The notes under the pieces were generated by a model. That model did no database searches, was not told the origin of the DNA, and saw only the letters and a program-made list of their open reading frames with translations. The translations under genes and the position numbers were made by a program. This document shows, one piece after another, positions 7,815-14,127 of a DNA stretch of 14,127 bases. The stretch's first letter is position 1, and every line of letters starts with the position of its first letter. Source of the stretch: an uncultured Prevotella sp. (GTDB lineage Bacteria; Bacteroidota; Bacteroidia; Bacteroidales; Bacteroidaceae); assembly GCA_934229335.1 (NCBI GenBank), contig CAKQDQ010000059.1, positions 1-14,127 on the forward strand, written 5' to 3'.

Positions 7815-9443
7815 TTATGCTTTCTTGGCTTTCGCTCTTTCTCTTGCATGGCGAGCAGCTGTCTGTATACATTCACGTCGTGGTATGATAACAGAAACGC
7901 CGTTGTATTCTATCTCTTCCTTTATGGTACGTGTAATCTCCTCCATGTTTTTCGGAAGAGGAACGACAACACGAACGTGCTCAGGTTCAACGCCAAGACC
8001 GAGACAGATAGCCTCAAACTTGTTAGTGCCAGCAGAGTCCTGACCACCAGTCATGCCAGTGGTAAGATTGTCAGAAATTATGACGGTGATGTTAGACTTA
8101 TCGTTCACCGCGTCCAGCAGACCAGTCATGCCAGAGTGGGTAAATGTAGAATCACCGATGACGGCGATTGCAGGGAAGAGTCCTGCATCAGCAGCACCCT
8201 TTGCCATAGTTATAGAAGCACCCATGTCAACGCAGCTTGAGAGAGCCTTGAACGGTGGCAGTGCACCAAGAGTGTAGCAACCGATATCACCGAATATTCT
8301 GTGGTCAGGATATTCCTCAGCCACTTTATTCAGTGCTGTGTACACATCACGATGTCCACACCCCTGACAAAGCTGTGGTGGACGTGCAGCAAGGTTCTTC
8401 GCGTTATCGAGAATAGTAGGAGCCTCAACACCGAGAGCAGCTGCAACGCAGTCAGGGTTCAGTTCGCCAGTCCTTGGCAGCGCACCAGTCAGTCTGCCTG
8501 TAACGATATATCCTGTACCAAGGATAGCTTTAACGCCTTCCTCTACTACAGGCTGACCGTCTTCTACAACCAACAGTTTTCCGCTCTCACGTGCCAGCAT
8601 CTGTATTCTCTGTTCTGGTAGAGGGTATTGTGACACTTTTTCAATATTATAAAGAGCTTGTTTCTCAGCTGGGAGCTGAGCCAAAGCCTCTTTTACGTAG
8701 TTATAACCAATACCGCAAGCTATGATGCCAGTCTTCTCAGCTTTCTTATCGTAGTCGGTATATTCGCTCTTATTAAACACAGACGTGTTGCTTGCCATCT
8801 GCATGGCATCCTGTTTTGCAATGAGCGCATCATATTTCTTTCTCGCTATACCAGGCAGGAGCACCCATGCGTCAGTAGAAATGTTAATGTTGTTTTGTTC
8901 TCTTGGCTCCTTAACGACAACACCAGCACGTGAGTGAGCCAAGCGTGTAACGACACGCAGCAGTACAGGCTCCTTGATGGCCTCAGAGAAGTCGAATGCG
9001 GCGCTCATCATATCATAGGCTTCCTGTTGGTTAGAAGGCTCAAAGATGGGCACCAGCGCAAACTTACCGTAGAAGCGTGAATCTTGTTCGTTCTGGCTTG
9101 AGTGCATAGATGGGTCATCGGCAGCCAATACCACCAAACCACCTTGTACTCCAGTGATGGCACTGTTGATGAAAGCGTCAGCACATACGTTCATACCTAC
9201 GTGCTTCATGCAAACCAAGGCTCTCTTTCCTGCGTATGACATTCCGAGAGCAGCCTCCATGGCAGTTTTTTCGTTAGTACACCAACGTGAGTGTATGCCA
9301 CGCTCTTTAGCCAGTGCATTGTTTTGAATAAACTCGGTAATCTCTGTTGATGGAGTGCCTGGATATGCATATACACCGCTTAGACCAGCGTGTATAGCGC
9401 CAAGGGCAATAGCTTCATCACCAAGAAGAAGTTTCTTTTCCAT
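7815..9443 (-). CDS. iorA: Indolepyruvate oxidoreductase subunit alpha, without C-terminal ferredoxin domain
   Basis: The 542-residue protein has the N-terminal oxidoreductase domain (GVYAYPGTPSTEITEF, 23-38; the conserved Glu region NEKTAMEAALG, 57-67), a central domain, and a C-terminal thiamine-pyrophosphate domain. The latter shows RPPQLCQGCGHRD (354-366), GDIGCYTLGALPPF (385-398), the metal/TPP motif GDST with a downstream DN (430-433, 458-459) and TGMTGGQ (462-468). It decarboxylates aryl-pyruvates to arylacetyl-CoA together with IorB. Archaeal IorA is longer and ends in a domain with two Cys-rich [4Fe-4S] sites; this protein stops in a basic tail (HARERAKAKKA) soon after the TPP domain, so that domain is absent. 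It is the first gene of the minus-strand operon, with a predicted promoter at 9713-9720 and a leader of about 260 nt. Confidence 0.95.
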   Translation of the reverse strand: MEKKLLLGDEAIALGAIHAGLSGVYAYPGTPSTEITEFIQNNALAKERGIHSRWCTNEKTAMEAALGMSYAGKRALVCMKHVGMNVCADAFINSAITGVQGGLVVLAADDPSMHSSQNEQDSRFYGKFALVPIFEPSNQQEAYDMMSAAFDFSEAIKEPVLLRVVTRLAHSRAGVVVKEPREQNNINISTDAWVLLPGIARKKYDALIAKQDAMQMASNTSVFNKSEYTDYDKKAEKTGIIACGIGYNYVKEALAQLPAEKQALYNIEKVSQYPLPEQRIQMLARESGKLLVVEDGQPVVEEGVKAILGTGYIVTGRLTGALPRTGELNPDCVAAALGVEAPTILDNAKNLAARPPQLCQGCGHRDVYTALNKVAEEYPDHRIFGDIGCYTLGALPPFKALSSCVDMGASITMAKGAADAGLFPAIAVIGDSTFTHSGMTGLLDAVNDKSNITVIISDNLTTGMTGGQDSAGTNKFEAICLGLGVEPEHVRVVVPLPKNMEEITRTIKEEIEYNGVSVIIPRRECIQTAARHARERAKAKKA

Positions 9444-9535
9444 TGATTATGTCTTTTGTGTTAATTGTTTAGTTTTCTGTGTTTTATAGTGTGGTAGTCG
9501 CACATCGTTTTGGTAGCATTTATGTATGCGGTTAC

Positions 9536-9623
9536 GATTAAGCCCCTTTTGTAGTGCAATAACGCCCAAATCGTGATGCGATAACGCCCTTATGGTAATG
9601 TGATTAGGTATGAATCATAATGT
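9536..9623. repeat. 22-bp degenerate tandem repeat, four units
   Basis: Units start at 9536, 9558, 9580 and 9602 with an exact 22-bp period. Each begins with a form of RATWAMGCCC and ends with a form of GTRRTGY; the fourth has lost the CCC. Eight of 22 positions are the same in all four units, 12 in the first three, and 16 between units two and three. The block lies about 90 bp downstream of the predicted iorA start site, so it would be transcribed. A regulator array, an RNA-level element or an old duplicated repeat are all possible. Confidence 0.65.
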
Positions 9624-9712
9624 GACGTTAAAGTCATATTTCTCCTTGTGATACTCTCTTACATATATATAAGGAGAGAATGTACCGATAAGGTAGATGA
9701 TATAACGGTATG

Positions 9713-9720
9713 CAAAGATA
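9713..9720 (-). promoter_or_regulatory. iorA: Predicted Bacteroidetes -7 promoter element of the iorA operon
   Basis: The minus strand reads TATCTTTGC here, matching the phylum's TAnnTTTG -7 box. No good TTTG -33 box lies 19-21 bp upstream (higher coordinates). Transcription would start near 9706-9709, giving a leader of about 260 nt before iorA. Confidence 0.6.
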
Positions 9721-9780
9721 ATGTATTTTATTGTAAAAACATAGAAAATGAAAGGATTTTTCTTTTTTTTGTAAGAAAAT

Positions 9781-9812
9781 GTTGCAAAAAAAAGAAAAAA
9801 GTGTTAACTTTG
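9781..9812 (+). promoter_or_regulatory. Predicted Bacteroidetes promoter of the susC-like gene
   Basis: TAACTTTG (9805-9812) is a full match to the TAnnTTTG -7 box. GTTG (9781-9784) is a three-of-four match to the TTTG -33 box with a 20-bp spacer, inside the usual 19-21 bp range. The spacer is almost all A. Transcription should start near 9818-9822, leaving a leader of about 215 nt before the gene at 10036. Confidence 0.75.
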
Positions 9813-9819
9813 CAATTGT

Positions 9820-10035
9820 AAAAAGAGCATACTTTTAAAAACATCGGACGAGATATACGCATATCCGCCTAGGTGTAATCACTCTTCCAACATGCAAAAG
9901 ACCAACATTTTCTTGGTTTGGAAATTTCAAGTGGTACACTGATAAATCATTTTTTTATTTATCATTATTCACAAGAAATTGCTGACGCTGCACCGTAAAT
10001 CCGTAGCGCGTGTTATTTCACTTTTTTTTACGTAG
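9820..10035 (+). other. Long 5' leader of the susC-like gene with a hairpin and a tiny ORF
   Basis: The predicted leader holds an 8-bp hairpin, TGATAAAT (9940-9947) with ATTTATCA (9957-9964), whose loop is T-rich. A 16-codon ORF (9892-9942, MQKTNIFLVWKFQVVH) ends exactly at the hairpin base. A second weak pairing, CGCT with AGCG, lies in the region 9980-10010. No known riboswitch class is recognisable. The length suggests post-transcriptional control, which is inference. Confidence 0.4.
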
Positions 10036-12801
10036 ATGAAGAAGACATTCTTCTTGACACCACTATGCGTAGCGGTGTCACTCAACGCTGTGGCTGAAAA
10101 GAACACAACAAAGGTCGCAGGGGTGTTGAACAATTATTCTGCCGAGACGGCACAGTTAGAGGCTTTCCTTGATTCGGCAAGGTGGAGCCGTGAACTTGAC
10201 GAAGTGGTTGTCACTGGTCAAGGAGGTACTATCCAGAAACGCAGGCTTTCAAGTAATGTCTCAACTATTAAGGCGCAGGACATCGAGAAGCTTAATACCG
10301 ATCGACTTGATGGTATGTTACAGACGGCGGTGCCTAATATGCAGATTAATCTCTCTAACGGTCAGCCCGGGGCAGCCTCTATTGTAAGGAGCCGTGGTCT
10401 GTCAAGTGTACAGATTAACTCTACACCAGTTATTTATGTTGACGGTGTACGTATGGATAACAACAACACCGCGACAAGTCTCTCTCAGAAACTTAATGAG
10501 CAGGGCATTCGTGCCGCATCAGCATCAGGCTCATTGTCTGATATTCCTATGGAGAATATTGAGAGGATAGAGTATGTTACTGGTGGTGCAGCCACGACAC
10601 TTTATGGTTCAGACGCTGCGAATGGCGTAATTCAGATCTTTACGAAAAAAGGCGGAATAGGAAGTTTTAATGCAATGGCAGAAGCGCAGATAGGTTGGGA
10701 AGAAGCCAATGCGCAGTTTTATCACTATTCACGTACCAAAGAGTTGCTGAATCAAACTGGTGTCATGAGGAAATACCGCATAAGCCTTGACGGTGGTGGC
10801 GCAATGGGCGGATGGGCTCTTGGTGCGTCAGCAAGTTTGAACAACGGTACCGTGATAGCAGATAATAACAAGAATCATAAGTACGATGTGCGTTTCGGCT
10901 CTCATCTGAATTTTGGCGACAAGGTAGTTTATAGCAACTCACTTGGCTTTGTGCATAATGACTATATGCGTAGCCGTAATGGTAATGAGGGTTACTACTC
11001 TGGTCTCTGGTTGACAGAATGTGGCGCAGCGTCATCAATGAGCTACACTGACGCTAATGGTGAGAAAAAGTCATTTAGCTCTGATATAGACTCTATGGCA
11101 GGTGAGGCGTATGATAGTTTTAAGAATTTTATCAGTACATCAGAGGCTTTGCAGAACAAGAAATCAAACATCAATCGCTTCCAGATGTCGCATGAGCTGA
11201 AGTACCAGCCTATCACAAACCTTACTGTAAAGGGTATATTTGGTATAGACTATCGTTATGAGGGAATGACAAACATCATAACCAACGAACTGATAAAGGC
11301 GGTGCAGTATAACGGACCTACAGCGGTAGGTAACATGACAGCGTATGACCGCAAGTTCACAAGTGTGACAATGGAGGTCAACGGTCAGTATAATTACTAC
11401 TATAATGACTGGTTCAGTGCGGTGTCTACTGTAGGATTCCAGTATTTCAGCAACCATGACCGTCAGCATTTAGAACAGGCCGTTGGGATAGAAGATGGCG
11501 TAACGAGCATTGATGATACCAACCGTACCTATGAAGACAGTAACCGCTCTTCATTATACAATTACGGTACGTACGTGCAGGAGAATATAGGATTTTATGA
11601 TAAGTACTATCTCGACCTTGGACTGCGTGGCGACTACAATACAGGATTTGGTGATAATGTAGGTTGGCAGTGGTATCCCAAGGTAGGATTGTCATATATG
11701 CTCACTTCAGAGAAGTTCATGGAGCCGTTGACAGAGAGCGGTGTGCTTGGTTCATTCCGTTTGTATGCTAACTATGGTGTAGCGGGAAATTACCCTCCAG
11801 CCTTTGCGTATCAGAAGACGGTAGAGTTTAATCAGTATCTTAATGGCGTATCAGCAGGTTATGGTCAGTATGGTAATGCGAATCTAAAGCCAGAGAAGAA
11901 ACACTCTGTAGAAGTTGGCTTCAATAGTCAGTGGGCTAACGGATATCTGCAATTAGGCGTAGCTTATTACAATGCGGTAACGAGAGACGCTCTGTTCTCT
12001 GTACATACAGCACCGTCAACAGGTCAGTCTTCCACATATCTTGCCAATATAGGAAAGATACGTAACTGTGGCTTTGAGTTCACAATAGCTTCGGACTTTA
12101 TACAGACAGAGAAGTGGCATGCACGCTTTCAAGCATCACTTAACACATTGTCAAATAAAGTTCTCTCTACAGGAGGAGAAACAGCTTTTGGCATAGGCAC
12201 ATTTGCTAATGAGGCGTTGATACAGAATGTTGTAGAAGAAGGAAAGCCAATAGGCTATCTGCGTGGCAACAAGGCGGTGTTTAATGAAGACGGTTCCTAC
12301 AGTCATACAGAGGCATTGGCAGACCTCGGCTCTACGTTGCCAGATGTGTACGGCTCAATGTCACTGTCTGTAAGCTATAAGGATTTCACGTTCTTTGCTA
12401 ACGCAGACTATCAGATTGGCGGATATGTCTATGAGCTTGATCGCCATTTCCGTTGGCGTTATGGTGCAACAGACGACTGTGTTAATGAAAGCTGGATACC
12501 AGAAGGCAAGAAGCATAAGGAGGTATGGACAAACTTTACAAACTGTTTCATAGAGAAGGCTGACTATCTGAAGCTGCGTACTATAGGTGCGTCATACAAG
12601 TTCAATATTAACAAGGCGGTAAAAGACGTTACAGTAGGCTTTACTTGTTATAATCTTCTGTCTGCTACGAAGGCGGAGGTAGACCCAGAGGCTTGTCTCT
12701 CTGATGCTGCCGCATACGGTGGTGCTTCCATCGGAGGCATTGTCTATGGTTCTTACACACGTCCACGTCAGTTTATGGGTTCGGTGAAAGTTAATTTCTA
12801 A
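10036..12801 (+). CDS. SusC/RagA family TonB-dependent outer-membrane receptor
   Basis: The 921-residue protein starts with a signal peptide (MKKTFFLTPLCVAVSLNAVA, cut near Glu21) and a short linker, then a TonB box DEVVVTG (55-61). The plug domain follows (about 64-207) with the SusC/RagA signature PGAASIVRSRGLSS (111-124), YVDGVRMDN (134-142) and GGAATTLYGSDAANGVIQIF (183-202), and then a long beta-barrel ending RPRQFMGSVKVNF with a terminal Phe. Such receptors take up ligands too large for porins, glycans in the Sus case and peptides in the RagA case, using TonB energy and a SusD-type lid. Most SusC proteins carry an N-terminal carboxypeptidase-regulatory-like domain before the plug; here only about 34 residues lie in its place. 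The SusD-type partner follows after 21 bp. No sensor, sigma factor or glycosidase is visible beside it, so the ligand is open. Confidence 0.95.
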   Translation: MKKTFFLTPLCVAVSLNAVAEKNTTKVAGVLNNYSAETAQLEAFLDSARWSRELDEVVVTGQGGTIQKRRLSSNVSTIKAQDIEKLNTDRLDGMLQTAVPNMQINLSNGQPGAASIVRSRGLSSVQINSTPVIYVDGVRMDNNNTATSLSQKLNEQGIRAASASGSLSDIPMENIERIEYVTGGAATTLYGSDAANGVIQIFTKKGGIGSFNAMAEAQIGWEEANAQFYHYSRTKELLNQTGVMRKYRISLDGGGAMGGWALGASASLNNGTVIADNNKNHKYDVRFGSHLNFGDKVVYSNSLGFVHNDYMRSRNGNEGYYSGLWLTECGAASSMSYTDANGEKKSFSSDIDSMAGEAYDSFKNFISTSEALQNKKSNINRFQMSHELKYQPITNLTVKGIFGIDYRYEGMTNIITNELIKAVQYNGPTAVGNMTAYDRKFTSVTMEVNGQYNYYYNDWFSAVSTVGFQYFSNHDRQHLEQAVGIEDGVTSIDDTNRTYEDSNRSSLYNYGTYVQENIGFYDKYYLDLGLRGDYNTGFGDNVGWQWYPKVGLSYMLTSEKFMEPLTESGVLGSFRLYANYGVAGNYPPAFAYQKTVEFNQYLNGVSAGYGQYGNANLKPEKKHSVEVGFNSQWANGYLQLGVAYYNAVTRDALFSVHTAPSTGQSSTYLANIGKIRNCGFEFTIASDFIQTEKWHARFQASLNTLSNKVLSTGGETAFGIGTFANEALIQNVVEEGKPIGYLRGNKAVFNEDGSYSHTEALADLGSTLPDVYGSMSLSVSYKDFTFFANADYQIGGYVYELDRHFRWRYGATDDCVNESWIPEGKKHKEVWTNFTNCFIEKADYLKLRTIGASYKFNINKAVKDVTVGFTCYNLLSATKAEVDPEACLSDAAAYGGASIGGIVYGSYTRPRQFMGSVKVNF

Positions 12802-12822
12802 TCTGCTTACAAAGAAAACATC

Positions 12823-14127
12823 ATGAAATATAATAATATAAAGTGTGCGGCAATAGCAATGCTCGCTCTCGTTTCTTTGGCGTCTTGTGACCCCAAATCT
12901 CCTGAGACATCAGAAGACGATTTCCTTGCTTCTGAAACCCCAATGACTTCATGGGTAAATGGCATCAATAAGGAAATGGCACTCGCTGTAGGTACATACG
13001 CAGAATTACTTGACGTTGCTACAGACAACTATCGTAACGTATATTCACGCTCAAACCGAGAATTTGACAAACCCAATATAAAGTATACAGACAGCGACGT
13101 AGAGAACCTGCAACGCTATGTGGGTAAGTTGCGTGAGATGTCAGACTATGCGCTTAATACCATAGCGCGTAATGATGCTCCGACAGACGAGCAGCTGAAG
13201 GATATCTACACAGCGTTGGCATTATCATATATCTTTGCTGGAGAGAATTTTACGGCACTGCCAATGACGGAGAACGGTGATCCCGTGACTTGGGAACGTC
13301 ATCTGGAGAAAGCTATAGAGGTGCTTGAGAAGGCACAAGAAGAAGTGAAAAATACAGAATTCAGACCTGTTTGTCATACCTTGATGGCAAGAGCATATTA
13401 TAGACTCGGCAATAAGGAAAAGGCAAGAGAAAATGCAGCGAAGGCACTTGAATATGATAATAGCTTTTGTGCCACTGTGCAGTTTGACGAGACGAACGGA
13501 GTTGTCAGCACAATAAAAGACAGAACGTTTAGTGCTAACTGGTGGGAGCCGCTGCCACGCCTTGATTTCTTGGATCCAAAGTATCAGGATAACGCTGCCT
13601 CACAGCGCATAGCGTATGCCAAAGCGGAGGAAGATTACCTGATTCTTGCTGAATGTTGTGTGGGTAACGATGCGGAATTAGCTGACTACAAATTAAATAT
13701 GTTACCACAGTTGTTTACGCTTATAAACAGTCGTGGAACAGCAGAGTTTACTGATGACCTTGAAATGCGTGAGGCAACGTCAGCAAATGGCGTAGTGAAT
13801 CTAAACACATCAGACTGGAAGGTAAAAGCGTCAGCTGGCGAAGAGGCAAAGAGTGGGTTGATACTGAACCGTAAGAGCAATGCTATAAAAGTCCCTGCCA
13901 TAAGTGGAACGTCTGTTACGCTCGATGATATGCAGGACGCTTCAGATGACGATTTCTTGGAACTTCTTTACCTTGTGCGCCAAGAGGTATTCTTTGCAGA
14001 GGGACGCCGATTTGCTGATTTAGGTATGCGCCTACCACTTTGTGAGGTTGAGGCTGCAAAGATACAGCGACGCAACCCTGCCATTGATTTGTCAGAGTAT
14101 ACTAAGGTTTACATCCCAGCATATATA
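12823..14127 (+). CDS. SusD/RagB family surface lipoprotein, C-terminus cut by window edge
   Basis: The frame opens at ATG 12823 and has no stop through the window end, giving 435 residues; SusD proteins usually have about 450-600, so only the end is missing. The N-terminus is a lipoprotein signal with the lipobox LASC (19-22), Cys22 being the lipidated residue. TPR-like helices follow, including YTALALSYIFAGENFTALPM (129-148) and LMARAYYRLGNKEKARENAA (187-206), as in the SusD scaffold. Near the end, LVRQEVFFAEGRRFADLGMR corresponds to the family motif usually written RxxELAFEGxRxxDLxR. It would sit on the cell surface as the ligand-binding lid of the receptor encoded 21 bp upstream. The binding-site residues cannot be read from sequence, so the ligand is unknown. 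Confidence 0.92.
   Translation, partial: MKYNNIKCAAIAMLALVSLASCDPKSPETSEDDFLASETPMTSWVNGINKEMALAVGTYAELLDVATDNYRNVYSRSNREFDKPNIKYTDSDVENLQRYVGKLREMSDYALNTIARNDAPTDEQLKDIYTALALSYIFAGENFTALPMTENGDPVTWERHLEKAIEVLEKAQEEVKNTEFRPVCHTLMARAYYRLGNKEKARENAAKALEYDNSFCATVQFDETNGVVSTIKDRTFSANWWEPLPRLDFLDPKYQDNAASQRIAYAKAEEDYLILAECCVGNDAELADYKLNMLPQLFTLINSRGTAEFTDDLEMREATSANGVVNLNTSDWKVKASAGEEAKSGLILNRKSNAIKVPAISGTSVTLDDMQDASDDDFLELLYLVRQEVFFAEGRRFADLGMRLPLCEVEAAKIQRRNPAIDLSEYTKVYIPAYI

Larger units (their letters stand above)
9444..10035. other. Divergent intergenic regulatory region between iorA and the susC-like gene
   Basis: These 592 bp carry no convincing gene. They hold a 22-bp tandem repeat (9536-9623), back-to-back promoter motifs (minus 9713-9720, plus 9781-9812), an A-rich tract between them (9785-9800) and a long plus-strand leader. 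Both genes therefore have untranslated leaders of over 200 nt. An imperfect inverted pair, TCTCCTT (9641-9647) with AAGGAGA (9671-9677), lies in the predicted iorA leader. I do not see a cobalamin, TPP, FMN or SAM riboswitch signature. Confidence 0.7.

Noticed and set aside
9536..9623. CRISPR array
   Set aside because: The 22-bp units are contiguous and degenerate with no spacers, and there are no cas genes.
9820..10035. Riboswitch in the susC-like leader
   Set aside because: I looked for the conserved cores of cobalamin, TPP, FMN and SAM classes and saw none, so only an unassigned leader is reported.
12807..13028. Minus-strand ORF at the start of the SusD-like gene
   Set aside because: The plus strand here encodes a lipoprotein signal and SusD fold in an open frame to the window end; the minus frame is a shadow.

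Overview
The window looks like chromosomal DNA from an anaerobic Bacteroidetes bacterium of the order Bacteroidales, possibly a Prevotella or Bacteroides relative. Three things point there: a SusC/RagA-type TonB-dependent receptor followed by a SusD-type lipoprotein, phylum-type promoters of the form TAnnTTTG instead of -35/-10 boxes, and AT-rich leaders without clear Shine-Dalgarno sequences. The genus is inference.

Layout. From 9443 down to 1, everything reads on the minus strand in transcription order: iorA, iorB, paaK (first copy), a two-ACT-domain protein, then a gap holding a MITE-like element, an OprO/OprP-type porin, a sodium:solute symporter, a PaaI-type hotdog thioesterase, paaK (second copy), a strong hairpin, and a class I/II aminotransferase cut by the window start. 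Spacing is tight from iorA to the first paaK (17 and 9 bp) and from the porin to the thioesterase (24 and 3 bp). A divergent 592-bp regulatory region (9444-10035) separates this from a plus-strand pair, a SusC-like receptor and a SusD-like lipoprotein that runs off the right edge.

How the genes fit together. The minus-strand set spells out fermentative breakdown of aromatic amino acids. An aminotransferase gives the aryl-pyruvate. IorAB oxidatively decarboxylates it to an arylacetyl-CoA. A PaaK-type ligase running towards acid and ATP, or the thioesterase, releases the arylacetate (phenylacetate, 4-hydroxyphenylacetate or indoleacetate). The ACT protein is a plausible amino-acid sensor, and the porin and symporter are plausible carriers of the substrate or acid. 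The individual families are well supported; their joint role and the direction of the ligases are inference. The divergent SusCD-like pair could import peptides (as RagAB does) or glycans; the sequence does not decide.

Less ordinary points are an IorA without its C-terminal ferredoxin domain, two clearly diverged PaaK copies, a 22-bp degenerate tandem repeat in the predicted iorA leader, a 135-bp TIR-bounded element just upstream of the porin, a perfect 16-bp inverted repeat just before the aminotransferase, and a SusC-like receptor lacking the usual N-terminal carboxypeptidase-regulatory-like domain. I see no RNA genes, CRISPR array, complete insertion sequence or phage gene. Nothing here is clearly a new system; it reads as a metabolic locus with some unexplained regulatory DNA.
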